DNA from: Acidobacteriota bacterium
GTDB lineage: Bacteria > Acidobacteriota > Terriglobia > Terriglobales > Acidobacteriaceae
Assembly: GCA_021790995.1 (NCBI GenBank)
Contig: JAJYFA010000012.1
Location: 1 to 46,782 of the forward strand
Length of the DNA: 46,782 nt
Direction: 5' to 3'
The notes beneath the pieces are model-generated. The model saw only the letters and a list, made by a program, of their open reading frames with translations, made no database searches and was not told the DNA's origin. The position numbers and the translations under genes are program-made. Shown piece by piece: positions 9,353 to 18,058 of this stretch (positions are counted from its first letter, which is position 1; every line of letters starts with the position of its first letter).

Positions 9353-9886
9353 ATGGTGGTTGTGAGGCGGAGATTGAACGCGGACGGAAAAGACAGGACT
9401 GCGGCCATTGAATACAGGCCGATCGGCTGGATCGAAACTCCATTTGTGCGTGCGGATGGAACGCCGATTCAGAGTTGCTATGCCGATGGGGCTGAGGGCG
9501 TTGTGGTGGTGGCCGAGGAATATGCCGCTGGGCTTAAAGATATCGAGGCATTCGACCGGCTTTGGCTGGTCTATGCGATCGATCGCGCATGCGCACCACA
9601 GTTGACGGTAACGCCCTATCTCAGCGATGAGGCGCACGGGATCTTCGCAACGCGCTCGCCGGCGCGGCCGAACGCCATCGGCATTTCACCGGTACGGCTG
9701 CTTGCCGTGGAGGGCAATAGGATTCGCGTAGCGGGCGTGGACATGCTGGATGGCACGCCGCTCCTGGACATCAAGCCGTATGTGCCTGCGTTCGATGTGC
9801 TGCCCGCCGAGCGCATTGGCTGGTTTGAAGGCCGCTTGCGTGAGGGCGTCACGGCGGATGGGCGGTTCGAGCGGGATGGTGATTGA
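9353..9886 (+). CDS. trmO: tRNA (N6-threonylcarbamoyladenosine37-N6)-methyltransferase TrmO (TsaA family)
   Basis: The 177-residue protein has the TsaA/UPF0066 barrel: YRPIGWIETPF, FDRLWLVYAIDR, then FATRSPARPNAIGISPVRLL (the family's R-P-N-x-I-G-x-S motif) and VDMLDGTPLLDIKPYVP. Family members use S-adenosylmethionine to methylate t6A37 in a tRNA-Thr. The start ATG at 9353 is chosen because GGAGG lies 11 bases upstream; ATG at 9335 would add six residues. It is divergent from glmS and followed by a stem-loop. Confidence 0.88.
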   Translation: MVVVRRRLNADGKDRTAAIEYRPIGWIETPFVRADGTPIQSCYADGAEGVVVVAEEYAAGLKDIEAFDRLWLVYAIDRACAPQLTVTPYLSDEAHGIFATRSPARPNAIGISPVRLLAVEGNRIRVAGVDMLDGTPLLDIKPYVPAFDVLPAERIGWFEGRLREGVTADGRFERDGD

Positions 9887-9888
9887 CG

Positions 9889-9929
9889 GCCTGACGTAAA
9901 AGCGCGATTTGCGCTTGCTACGGTCAGGC
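9889..9929 (+). terminator. Stem-loop after trmO
   Basis: GCCTGACGTA at 9889-9898 pairs with a bulged complement ending GTCAGGC at 9923-9929, and AAGCGC at 9900-9905 pairs with GCGCTT at 9911-9916 around loop GATTT. It starts three bases after the trmO stop. There is no T tract, so termination strength is uncertain. Confidence 0.5.
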
Positions 9930-10169
9930 GTTCGATTCAACGGTGCCTGTTGTAACTGCGGCGAAGAGATCCGCGTCGGGTGCGGAGAGAATCTCATCGG
10001 CGCCGGTCCACGGCCGGTTGTTGATGCACAGCGTCACCTGCCGGCCCGGCGTCTCGATCCGCAATCGCTGCGTCAGCCGCCCCACGACCATCAAGCCATC
10101 TTGCTTCAGCGGCTCGGCCTGCAAATTCCTGCCCACATAGAATTTGCCGACTTGTCGTGAAGGCTTCAA
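9924..10169 (-). CDS. Possible small hypothetical protein downstream of ftsI
   Basis: An 81-codon frame starts at TTG 10169, with GCGGGGATA just before it, and ends inside the trmO stem-loop. The middle (MVVGRLTQRLRIETPGRQVTLCINNRPW) looks protein-like, but I recognise no family. ATG at 10091 would give a shorter version. It runs in the ftsI direction with about 67 bases between them. It could equally be chance; without it, 9887-10236 has no gene. Confidence 0.25.
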   Translation of the reverse strand: MKPSRQVGKFYVGRNLQAEPLKQDGLMVVGRLTQRLRIETPGRQVTLCINNRPWTGADEILSAPDADLFAAVTTGTVESNA

Positions 10170-10236
10170 TATCCCCGCAAAAAAGAAAAGACTTGTCTTT
10201 CCAACTGCGGAAGTTGGGTTAGCTCCCGGCGTGAGC

Positions 10237-12546
10237 CTACCGTGCGCACTTCACCACAATTTTGGTGCCAGCCGAGACCATCGCGCCAGGTGCAGGCGCC
10301 TGTTCGCGTGCCGTGCCGTTGCCCGCGATCTCCACTGCAAGCCCGGCGATTCCAGCCTTCTCAATTACCTGCCGAACCGACAAGCCGATGAGCGAAGGCA
10401 CGCGCATCTTGCCGGCTTGGGAGACAACCACAGTATTTGCGGATGACTGCGGCGAAGCCTGTGCTGTTGGCGCAGTCGCTCGCGAGGGAAGGGCATTGGA
10501 GTTGCCTGCGTGGGCGCCTGAGTTTGTCCCGACCGCTGCTTGACTCGTCTGGGCTGACGCCGCTGCTGGCTGCAAGGACTCGGCCGGCGCGTTGTTCGCG
10601 TCGCGCAGCGGATCGTCGTCCGGCAGTTCGTTCGCGGCTGCATAGAGCTCCTGAATGTCCTCACCCTGTGCCGTGGCTTCGTCCTCAGTGACAGGCGGTT
10701 CCTTTTTCGATGCCGTGGTCAGGGGGCGCACGTCGATGTCGTGCGGAACGCCGAGATATTCCAGAACCTGCTGCGCTACCTCGGTGAAAACCGGCGCTGC
10801 GACAGCTGTGCCGTAGTACGCGCCTCTGGGTGAATCGATCACCACGGCCACCGCGATCACCGGATTGTTCACCGGCGCAAAGCCCGCGAAGGATGCGATG
10901 TGCAGGGACTTGGAATACTTGTGCGTGGCCGGATCGATCTTTTGCGCCGTGCCGGTTTTGCCCGCGGAAGAGTAGCCGTCGAGTTGCGCGCTTTTGCCCG
11001 TGCCAAACAGCACCACGCCCTCCATCATCTTGCGCATCTCGGCTGCGGCCATCGTCGAAATCACGCGATGCGCGCCCTGCGGAAGCGGGTCGGGCAGCTC
11101 TTCTTCCGGCTTTACCGGCGCCCCCTGCGGCACCTGCGGTGCGGCAGACTCTTGGACGGAGCTTGTGGCAGGAGCAAGCTGATTCGGCAGCAGCACGTGT
11201 GGCGGCAGATACACGCCACCGTTGGCGATTGTCGAAACCATTGAGACCAGTTGAACCGGTGTAACTGCCTCTTCCTGGCCAATGGCAACGTAGCCGATCG
11301 AAGCCGGCTGCCAGTACTTGACCGGACGCAGCAGTCCACGCGTCTCGCCGGGCAGTTCAATACCCGTCTTCTGGCCGAAGCCGAAGGCGCGAATGTAGTT
11401 GTAAAGCTGATCTGGCCCCAGCTTGAGCGCCAGCTTGATGACGCCCACGTCGCTCGATCGCGCCAGTGCCGTCGCCACCGTCACCTTGCCAATACCGCGG
11501 TCACTCTTGTCGTCGTGAATCACGCGGCCGCCAAGCGTGATCTGGCCGCCCTGGCAGTCGATGATGTCGTCGGGTGTTGCTACATGCCGATCCATGGCCG
11601 CGGAATAGGTGACGAGCTTGAACGTCGATCCCGGCTCGTACACGTCGCTCACCGCATGATCGCGCAGCAGGGCGGGCGTGGTGTGCCGGAACTTGTTGGG
11701 ATTGAATGTGGGCCGGATCGCGAGCGCGAGAATCTGGCCGGTGTGTACGTCCTGCACCACGACGGTGCCGTTCAGCGCCTGGGTCTTCTCCATGGCGTGG
11801 TCGAGAGCGCGCTCGGCCATGAACTGAATGTTCTCGTCGATCGTCAGCACCAGGTTGCGGCCGGGCGAAGGCTCGCGCTCGGTCGATCCCAGCACCTTGC
11901 GCCGCGCATCCATGGCCGTGTACATCAGTCCCGGCCGCCCGTGCAGTTCGCTGTCGAACTTTTCCTCCAGGCCGCCCAGTCCGTCATCGTCCACGCCCAC
12001 GTAGCCCAGCACCTGCGCGGCAATTTCGTTGTCGGGATAAAAGCGTTCGAACTCCTTCTGAAAGTAGATGCCTTTCAGGTTGAGGGCCTTTACGCTCGCG
12101 GCCACCTGGGGCTTAACGCGGCGCGCGATCCAGGCAAAGTTGCGCCCGGCGTTCAGGCGCGCGGCGATCGCGTCCTCGGTCGTGCGCGAATCTTCCGGAT
12201 CGGCGTGCACGAGCGCGGCGAGCGTATGCGCCGCGGCCTTTTTGTCGGCAATCTCCGATGGATCGGCGTAGATCGAGTCGACCAGCACCGTCATGGCCAG
12301 CTCGCGCAGGTTGCGGTCGTAAAGAATGCCGCGGCGCGGAGCGACCTCGAAGGTGCGCTGCTGCTGGCGCGCGGCGCGCTCCATGTACTCCCGATGTTCA
12401 ACGATCTGCAGCCAGAAAAGGCGCCCAGCGATGGCGCAGGCCCACAGAAAAAAGAACAGGCAGATGATCCAGAAGCGCGACCGCCTCAAAGGCGCAGACC
12501 TGATGGTTCGCGTGCGGCTGCGGATGGGTTGGACGGTTGCCGCCAT
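10237..12546 (-). CDS. ftsI: Septal peptidoglycan transpeptidase FtsI (class B PBP) with C-terminal PASTA domain
   Basis: The 769-residue protein has a short basic cytoplasmic tail, one transmembrane segment (RFWIICLFFFLWACAIAGRLF), a PBP dimerisation domain (RRGILYDRNLRELA), and a transpeptidase domain with the SxxK serine in YEPGSTFKLV (about residue 307) and the KTGTAQ motif. After an Ala/Gln/Ser-rich linker comes one PASTA domain (MRVPSLIGLSVRQVIEKAGI), as in SpoVD-like PBPs. It cross-links septal peptidoglycan. The start ATG at 12546 has AGGAG 12 bases upstream; ATG at 12582 is an alternative. It is the last dcw gene here; murE and murF do not follow. Confidence 0.93.
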   Translation of the reverse strand: MAATVQPIRSRTRTIRSAPLRRSRFWIICLFFFLWACAIAGRLFWLQIVEHREYMERAARQQQRTFEVAPRRGILYDRNLRELAMTVLVDSIYADPSEIADKKAAAHTLAALVHADPEDSRTTEDAIAARLNAGRNFAWIARRVKPQVAASVKALNLKGIYFQKEFERFYPDNEIAAQVLGYVGVDDDGLGGLEEKFDSELHGRPGLMYTAMDARRKVLGSTEREPSPGRNLVLTIDENIQFMAERALDHAMEKTQALNGTVVVQDVHTGQILALAIRPTFNPNKFRHTTPALLRDHAVSDVYEPGSTFKLVTYSAAMDRHVATPDDIIDCQGGQITLGGRVIHDDKSDRGIGKVTVATALARSSDVGVIKLALKLGPDQLYNYIRAFGFGQKTGIELPGETRGLLRPVKYWQPASIGYVAIGQEEAVTPVQLVSMVSTIANGGVYLPPHVLLPNQLAPATSSVQESAAPQVPQGAPVKPEEELPDPLPQGAHRVISTMAAAEMRKMMEGVVLFGTGKSAQLDGYSSAGKTGTAQKIDPATHKYSKSLHIASFAGFAPVNNPVIAVAVVIDSPRGAYYGTAVAAPVFTEVAQQVLEYLGVPHDIDVRPLTTASKKEPPVTEDEATAQGEDIQELYAAANELPDDDPLRDANNAPAESLQPAAASAQTSQAAVGTNSGAHAGNSNALPSRATAPTAQASPQSSANTVVVSQAGKMRVPSLIGLSVRQVIEKAGIAGLAVEIAGNGTAREQAPAPGAMVSAGTKIVVKCAR

Positions 12547-12765
12547 TGCCGCTACTCGCTCCTGGCTTCCTCCTGCATGCATTTGCCGCGCTTCTTTTTC
12601 GTCCCCACCGGCATTGCCGGCTTGGTCATGAACGATACTGCCAACTCGCCAACCTGCCGCATTTGTTTTTCAACGTTCGTGCTATTGCATGCAGGTCTGT
12701 TTTTCAAGGATCGAGCGCTGTGCCTGTGGGGTTCTGTTCAGGACGGCAAAACTATAAGCTGGGAG

Positions 12766-13275
12766 CTAGAAGCCGCCCTTCTGTGCCGGAGCAACCACCT
12801 GCGCCATGACAGGAGCGCCGGAATCGGGACGGGCGCTGGGGTACACCACCTGCCCCGGTGCGGGCTCGACGAGCCCAAGCTGGTGGGCAAGTTGGTCGAT
12901 ACGGCCCGGCTGCGTCAGTTCAGCCTCGGTCAGACGAAGCTGCCGGTTCTCCTCGCGCAACTGCTTGAGCGTCTGCTTCTCGCTCTCCACGCGGTAGCTG
13001 CTCTCAATGGCCGAGAAGTGCTGCAAGCCATAAATCATGATCAGCGAGAACAGCACGGCAACGGCTCCGGAAAACACGCGCATCTGGCGCGCCCGTACAG
13101 GGTCCGGCGCCTTCACCAGCCGCGAGTTGTCGAAGTGATGGGTGAAGAAGACCTCCGGCGTGCGCATGCGGCGGCGCCGCTGGGCCTGTTGCGCCATCAG
13201 CGCGGTGTTGTGCTCGGCGATGCGTCCTTCCCAGCATCCACCCGACTCAAAATAGGTTGTTGCGCATGCCGCCAT
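12766..13275 (-). CDS. ftsL: FtsL-like cell division protein
   Basis: The 169-residue protein has a long basic N-terminus (QQAQRRRRMRTPEVFFTHHF), one transmembrane helix at about residues 70-90 (VFSGAVAVLFSLIMIYGL), a leucine-zipper-like coiled coil (SEKQTLKQLREENRQLRL) and a DQLAHQLGLVEP motif usual in FtsL/FtsB proteins. FtsL links the FtsQLB complex to FtsW and FtsI at the septum. The start ATG at 13275 has AAAGGAG eight bases upstream. The position between rsmH and ftsI supports the call, as FtsL sequences are poorly conserved. The tail is Pro/Ala-rich, and about 220 bases without a gene separate it from ftsI. Confidence 0.85.
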   Translation of the reverse strand: MAACATTYFESGGCWEGRIAEHNTALMAQQAQRRRRMRTPEVFFTHHFDNSRLVKAPDPVRARQMRVFSGAVAVLFSLIMIYGLQHFSAIESSYRVESEKQTLKQLREENRQLRLTEAELTQPGRIDQLAHQLGLVEPAPGQVVYPSARPDSGAPVMAQVVAPAQKGGF

Positions 13276-13305
13276 CGGTGTTCTCCTTTGGAGATCAGGG
13301 AACGT

Positions 13306-13377
13306 GCAATAGGGAGTAGGAAATAGGATCCAAAACCGAGACGATTGCGGCTGACCGCAGTAGCTACTCCCTATTGC
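13306..13377. repeat. 14-bp inverted repeat between rsmH and ftsL, made of ATAGGGA units
   Basis: GCAATAGGGAGTAG at 13306-13319 is perfectly inverted at 13364-13377. Related units (GGGAATAGGGACTAG on the minus strand at 13380-13394) continue into rsmH. The right arm supplies the rsmH stop codon and last codons. The pair could fold into a hairpin in the rsmH-ftsL transcript. Confidence 0.8.
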
Positions 13378-14282
13378 CTAGTCCCTATTCCCTGCTTTTC
13401 CGCCGCTCTCAGCTTCGCGCTACGCGAGCGCGGGTTACGACCAATCTCTTCTTCGCCGGCCGTCACCGGCTTCTTCGTTAAAACCTTCCAGATTCCCTGC
13501 TGCAAGCCTGCCCGGATGCTGTCTTTGGCGATGCGATCTTCGAGACTATGAAAACTGATGACCACGAGGCGTCCTGAGGGCTTAAGCAACTGCGGTGCGG
13601 CCTCGAACAACGCCCGGATTTCCTGCAACTCCCGATTCACAAAGATGCGCAGCGCCTGAAACGTCCGCGTTGCCGGGTGTATGTGTTTCATTGGCGGGAC
13701 GGCCGATGCAACGATCCGGGCCAACTGCCCCGTGCTCGTAACCGGCCGCCCCCGCACAATGGCTCTGGCGACTGTCCGCGACCTCCTTTCCTCACCGTAT
13801 TCGTAAATGAGATTCGCAAGCTCGCGCTCGTCCATCTCATTCACCACTTGTTCGGCGGTGGGCCCGGAGCGCGTATCCATACGCATGTCCAGCGGCCCAT
13901 TCGCCTGAAAACTGAATCCTCTGCGCGCCTCGTCCAGGTGCAAACTGCTCACGCCGAAGTCGGCCAGCATGCCATCGAGCGACGCCTGCCGGACGTGCTC
14001 GCCGATCCGGCTGAAGGACTCGCCGACGAACTCGATCTCGGGCGCCTGGCTTGCCATCTCCGCGGCGATCTTAGCCAGCCTTGCCTTCGCCAGTTCCAGC
14101 GCCTCGGGATCGCGATCGAATCCAATCAGCCGTCCCTTTGGTCCCAGCCGCCGTAAAATGCCTTCGGCGTGTCCACCCAGGCCCAGCGTGCAGTCCACGT
14201 AAGTTCCTTCCGGTCTCACGTGGAGAAAATCCAACGCCTCATCGAAAAGAACCGGCTCATGGCGTGCTCTAATCTGCGTCAT
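13371..14282 (-). CDS. rsmH: 16S rRNA (cytosine1402-N4)-methyltransferase RsmH (MraW)
   Basis: The 303-residue enzyme shows HEPVLFDEALDFL, the SAM-binding DCTLGLGGHAEGIL and IGFDRDPEAL motifs, MLADFGVSSLHLDEARRGFS, and the late LVVISFHSLEDR motif, all diagnostic of RsmH. It methylates N4 of C1402 in the 30S P site. The start ATG at 14282 follows AGGGGGC and lies 18 bases after mraZ, so the two are surely cotranscribed. The last residues (QGIGTRQ) are encoded by a copy of an intergenic repeat, which may have replaced the original stop. Confidence 0.96.
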   Translation of the reverse strand: MTQIRARHEPVLFDEALDFLHVRPEGTYVDCTLGLGGHAEGILRRLGPKGRLIGFDRDPEALELAKARLAKIAAEMASQAPEIEFVGESFSRIGEHVRQASLDGMLADFGVSSLHLDEARRGFSFQANGPLDMRMDTRSGPTAEQVVNEMDERELANLIYEYGEERRSRTVARAIVRGRPVTSTGQLARIVASAVPPMKHIHPATRTFQALRIFVNRELQEIRALFEAAPQLLKPSGRLVVISFHSLEDRIAKDSIRAGLQQGIWKVLTKKPVTAGEEEIGRNPRSRSAKLRAAEKQGIGTRQ

Positions 14283-14300
14283 GCGCGCCCCCTGAGGGGC

Positions 14301-14756
14301 TTACGACCCGCTCTCTCCGGCCAGAATCCCGCCCACCAGCTTGCGGTCCTCGGCAGTGAGCGCCTTGGCGGGCAGTTTCTGCTCAAAGTGCGTCCGGTTC
14401 AGCACTTCCAAATGCGTGATCTTGCCCATCACGACAAGATCGCCCTCCAGCCTGGCCGCCGTGCGCAGAATCTGCGGCAGCATGATCCTTCCCTGCGCGT
14501 CCATCTTCACCTGCTGGCCGTAGTAGCTGGTCATATCCAGGTACTTCGCGACTGCATCGTTCAGGGCGCTGTGTTTTGCCAGTTGCGCCTCGATCTTTTC
14601 CCACTCTGGCAGCGGCCAGATCTGCGCCCGCTCGCCATCCTCGCTCGTCACGTAGAGGTCAGCCACGTTTGCGGCATCCAGTTGCTGCTTGAAGGGCACC
14701 GGCAGCTTGAGCCGCCCGCTCTCCTCGACCTTCGCTGGATGGTTGCCGCGATACAT
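14301..14756 (-). CDS. mraZ: Transcriptional regulator MraZ
   Basis: The 151-residue protein carries two SpoVT-AbrB half-domains: one near the N-terminus (RGNHPAKVEESGRLKLPVPFKQQL) and one at about residues 80-120 (KMDAQGRIMLPQILRTAARLEGDLVVMG). In E. coli MraZ represses the mra/dcw promoter by binding short TGGGN direct repeats spaced 10 bp apart. A matching array of TTGGN lies about 175 bases upstream of this gene. The start ATG at 14756 follows GAGGCGGG. It is the first gene of mraZ-rsmH-ftsL-ftsI. Confidence 0.96.
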   Translation of the reverse strand: MYRGNHPAKVEESGRLKLPVPFKQQLDAANVADLYVTSEDGERAQIWPLPEWEKIEAQLAKHSALNDAVAKYLDMTSYYGQQVKMDAQGRIMLPQILRTAARLEGDLVVMGKITHLEVLNRTHFEQKLPAKALTAEDRKLVGGILAGESGS

Positions 14757-14930
14757 CTACCCGCCTCATTGCCGCCACGGCCGGTTCTTTCAGAACCGCG
14801 GCTTCAGTTCGCCATTCCCTTGGGCCTATCCGGGTTAGTCAGGCTGGTTCCCCAACCGCTTTAGCCTCCGGAATTCCGTTTCCACGGCCGGTAAGGGAGT
14901 ACACTTGGTGTGGTAATTCAGTTGGTTGGC

Positions 14931-14965
14931 TCCAAATTCTTCCAATCAACTCCAAAAATTACCAA
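14931..14965 (-). promoter_or_regulatory. MraZ operator: four TTGGN boxes at exact 10-bp spacing
   Basis: On the minus strand TTGGT, TTGGA, TTGGA and TTGGA occur with exactly five bases between each, at plus-strand positions 14961-14965, 14951-14955, 14941-14945 and 14931-14935. The layout copies the E. coli MraZ site (TGGGN repeats with 5-nt spacers) but with T in place of the first G. It begins about ten bases downstream of a candidate -10 hexamer, where binding would block initiation or early elongation. Confidence 0.8.
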
Positions 14966-14974
14966 CTCCAGACG

Positions 14975-15003
14975 ATAGTAACCCTCTTCTCTCGCTCCGC
15001 CAA
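14975..15003 (-). promoter_or_regulatory. Candidate mraZ (dcw) promoter
   Basis: On the minus strand TTGGCG (14998-15003), 17 bases, then TACTAT (14975-14980). Each hexamer matches four of six consensus bases. Transcription would start just before the TTGGN boxes, leaving a leader of about 210 bases. Confidence 0.5.
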
Positions 15004-15234
15004 GAGAAAAATTGATGGAAAGTGTCGAAAAAACAGGCTTTCTGTTGGAAAGCCAACTAATAGATAAAAAAAATCATTGACCACAAGATGTGGGGTTTAT
15101 CTCTTGGATTCCCCCACTGGACAGAGCTTCAGGCTTGTGATAGGCGAATAAAAAGCGAATATTGTTGATTTCTGGTGGGCGCGCAGGTTCCTGCTTGTTC
15201 AGATGCGGCAGTGGTTTAGGCCTTCAGAGACAAC

Positions 15235-15264
15235 ACGGCCCCGCGCTTGAGCGCGCGGGGCCGT
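15235..15264 (-). terminator. Strong GC-rich hairpin downstream of hppA
   Basis: A perfect 12-bp stem, ACGGCCCCGCGC at 15235-15246 with its complement at 15253-15264, encloses a six-base loop. It lies 22 bases beyond the hppA stop. On the minus strand it is followed by a moderately T-rich GTTGTCTCT, so it is probably an intrinsic terminator. Confidence 0.8.
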
Positions 15265-15285
15265 CTGGCTTTCAGGAGACAGCGG

Positions 15286-17847
15286 CTATTTGGATTCGAT
15301 TCTCATGCCATAGAACGACTTGTGCACGAAGAACACCGAGGTCAGGAAGAAGGCAGCAGCCAAAACCGTGGTCAGCGTACTGTGGAACTTGTCGAGGGTA
15401 ACGGCCAGTTCGACGGCCAGCAGGCCGAAGAGGGTGGTGAACTTGATGACCGGATTCAGGGCCACCGAGGAGGTGTCCTTGAATGGGTCGCCAACGGTGT
15501 CGCCGACGACGGTGGCGTCGTGCAGCGGCGTACCCTTCTGCTTCAGGTCGACTTCGACGATCTTCTTTGCGTTGTCCCAGGCGCCACCGGCGTTGGCCAT
15601 GAAGATGGCCTGGTAGAGGCCGAAGATTGCGATCGAGATCAGGTAGCCGATGAACAGGAACGGCTCCATGAAGGCGAAGGCGAGCGTGGCGAAGAATACG
15701 GCGAGAAAGATATTGAACATACCCTTCTGCGCGTACTGGGTACAGATCTCGACCACCTTCTTTGAGTCGGTGACCGAGGCCTTCTCCACGCCTTCGAGCT
15801 TGATGTTGGCCTTGATGAACTCGACGGCGCGGTAGGCGCCCGTGGTCACGGCCTGGGTGGAAGCGCCTGTGAACCAGTAGATCATCGCCCCGCCGCAGAT
15901 CAGCCCCAGCATGAAGGGGGCGTGCAGCAGCGAGAGGTTCTGCACGTTGTGGCTGAGGCCATCGGTCAGGGCCATGATGATCGAGAAGATCATGGTCGTG
16001 GCTCCGACGACGGCCGTGCCGATCAGCACGGGCTTGGCCGTAGCCTTGAAGGTGTTGCCGCATCCATCGTTGGCTTCGAGCAGGTGCTTGGCCTTCTCGA
16101 ACTGCACGTTGATGCCGAAGTCCTTCTTCAGTTCGGCTTCGATGCCGGGGATGTTTTCGATGAGCGACAGTTCATAGACGGACTGCGCATTGTCGGTGAC
16201 CGGGCCGTAAGAATCGACGGCGATGGTGACCGGGCCCATGCCCAGGAATCCGAAGGCGACCAGGCCGAAGGCAAAGACGGCCGGAGCCAGCATCAGTCCC
16301 GCGGGATTCGTCTGCAGGTCGGGAATGCCGAGGCTGAAGTAGTATCCGGTTCCCATGAGGGCGACCATGCAGAGGCCCAGCCAGTAGGCGGAGAAGTTGC
16401 CGGCCACGAAGCCCGAGAGGATGCCGAGCGAAGCGCCGCCCTCCTGGGCGGACTTGACGACTTCCTTGACGTGGGCGGACTTGGTGGAGGTGAAGGCCTT
16501 CACCAGCTCGGGAATCAGCGCGCCGGCCAGTGTGCCGCAGGAGATGATCGACGCCATCTTCCACCAGATGGAGCCGTCGCCAAGATTGGGAATGAGCAGG
16601 TAGGAGACGACGTAGGTGAGCGCGATGGAGACGATCGAGGTGATCCAGACCAGCGAGGTCAGGGGCTTTTCGAAGTCCATTTCGTCGGCGTTGCGATACC
16701 TGGCCTTGGTGATGGCGCCATTGAGGAAGTAGGCGCCGGCGCTTGACAGCAGCATGGCCACGCGCAGGACGAAGATCCAGACCAGCAGTTGCACCTTGAC
16801 GGCCGGATCGTGAACGGCCAGCAGGATGAAGGTGATCAACGCCACGCCGGTGACGCCGTAGGTTTCAAAGCCATCGGCCGAAGGCCCGACCGAGTCGCCC
16901 GCGTTGTCGCCCGTGCAGTCGGCGATCACGCCCGGGTTGCGCGCGTCGTCTTCCTTGATCTTGAAGACGATCTTCATCAGGTCCGAGCCGATGTCGGCGA
17001 TCTTGGTAAAGATGCCGCCGGCGATACGCAGGGCCGCGGCTCCCAGCGACTCGCCGATGGCGAAGCCGATGAAGCATGGTCCTGCATAATCGCCTGGAAT
17101 CACCAGGAAGATGCCCAGCATGATGAGCAGTTCGACGGAGATCAGCATCATGCCGATGCTCATGCCGGCCTCGAGGGGAATCGCCAGGCAGGGATACGGC
17201 TTGCCGGGCAGCCCGGCAAAGGCCGTGCGCGAGTTGGCGAAGGTGTTCACGCGGATGCCGAACCAGGCCACGCTGTAACTGCCGAGGATGCCGAGCAGCG
17301 AGAAGCCCAGAATGATGGGCAGCGTGACCGCAATGGATTTACCGGGCACCGGCGCCAGATAGCCGAAGTAGAGCGCGATGATGGCCGCAATAAAGGCCCA
17401 AAGCAAAAGGATGAACTTGCCCTGCGTGACAAGGTAGGTCTTGCAGGTCTCGTAGATCAGCTCGGAGATCTCGCGCATCGAGCGATGCACGGGCAGGTTC
17501 TTCAGTCTCACAAAGATCCACAGGCCGAACAGCAGGCCGCCCACGCAGAAGATCAATCCATAGGCCAGCAGGTCGTGCCCGTTGATGCCGAGAAAGGATA
17601 CGCTGGTCAGATCGGGCAGCTTGAGGCTGGCCTCGCCGCCGCCCGTGGGGTCCGACTGGGCGCTGGCCAATGCGGGAAGCAGGAGGCCCAAAACCGCGGC
17701 CATCGCAGTCGCGGCCACCCTCGCATGATGCTTCAGGAAGCCTCCCGCGCTCTGCCCAATGGCTGAAAAGCCCTTCAAAAGAGCGGCCGCAAGCAACGCG
17801 AGCGCGCCTGTGCCGAGAAAGAAATACACCCAAGCCTGTACAGTCAC
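15286..17847 (-). CDS. hppA: Membrane-bound ion-translocating pyrophosphatase, divergent and long
   Basis: The 853-residue polytopic protein couples pyrophosphate hydrolysis to H+ or Na+ pumping. Catalytic motifs are present in variant form: GIFTKIADIGSDLMK (canonical D-V-G-A-D-L-V-G-K), KEDDARNPGVIADCTGDNAGDSVG, and near the C-terminus GDTVGDPFKDTSSVALNP. GNTFKATAKP carries lysine at the position that in this family marks K+-independent enzymes. Most family members have about 670-770 residues; the extra length is mainly an N-terminal region with a second hydrophobic, signal-like stretch (AVLGLLLPALASAQ). GTG at 17847 is chosen because GGAGG lies six bases upstream; GTG 17853 directly abuts it. 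Na+ versus H+ cannot be settled by eye. Confidence 0.9.
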   Translation of the reverse strand: MTVQAWVYFFLGTGALALLAAALLKGFSAIGQSAGGFLKHHARVAATAMAAVLGLLLPALASAQSDPTGGGEASLKLPDLTSVSFLGINGHDLLAYGLIFCVGGLLFGLWIFVRLKNLPVHRSMREISELIYETCKTYLVTQGKFILLLWAFIAAIIALYFGYLAPVPGKSIAVTLPIILGFSLLGILGSYSVAWFGIRVNTFANSRTAFAGLPGKPYPCLAIPLEAGMSIGMMLISVELLIMLGIFLVIPGDYAGPCFIGFAIGESLGAAALRIAGGIFTKIADIGSDLMKIVFKIKEDDARNPGVIADCTGDNAGDSVGPSADGFETYGVTGVALITFILLAVHDPAVKVQLLVWIFVLRVAMLLSSAGAYFLNGAITKARYRNADEMDFEKPLTSLVWITSIVSIALTYVVSYLLIPNLGDGSIWWKMASIISCGTLAGALIPELVKAFTSTKSAHVKEVVKSAQEGGASLGILSGFVAGNFSAYWLGLCMVALMGTGYYFSLGIPDLQTNPAGLMLAPAVFAFGLVAFGFLGMGPVTIAVDSYGPVTDNAQSVYELSLIENIPGIEAELKKDFGINVQFEKAKHLLEANDGCGNTFKATAKPVLIGTAVVGATTMIFSIIMALTDGLSHNVQNLSLLHAPFMLGLICGGAMIYWFTGASTQAVTTGAYRAVEFIKANIKLEGVEKASVTDSKKVVEICTQYAQKGMFNIFLAVFFATLAFAFMEPFLFIGYLISIAIFGLYQAIFMANAGGAWDNAKKIVEVDLKQKGTPLHDATVVGDTVGDPFKDTSSVALNPVIKFTTLFGLLAVELAVTLDKFHSTLTTVLAAAFFLTSVFFVHKSFYGMRIESK

Positions 17848-18058
17848 ACACACCCTCCATACTCAGTTTTGAAGCCGAATGAACCATAGAACTGGATCAA
17901 CATTGAGAGCATCTAAGGAAATCGCCACCGGAAGCCTATCATCTGGATACGAGGCTGTCGAGTGATTGCTGTCACCCATCTTCCGCCGTCCATCGACCGC
18001 CAGCGTGCGCTTCCTGCCGCGAAGCGTGTAAGGTATTCATCGAAAAGGAGTCTGTCCC

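Larger units (their letters stand above)
14757..15285. other. Regulatory intergenic region upstream of mraZ
   Basis: This 529-base interval holds the hppA terminator, a candidate mraZ promoter and the MraZ operator. Its AT content rises sharply at about 14930-15160, including an A8 run at 15065-15073. A small hairpin (GGCTTT at 15036-15041 with AAAGCC at 15049-15054) is also present. I see no gene. Confidence 0.7.
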
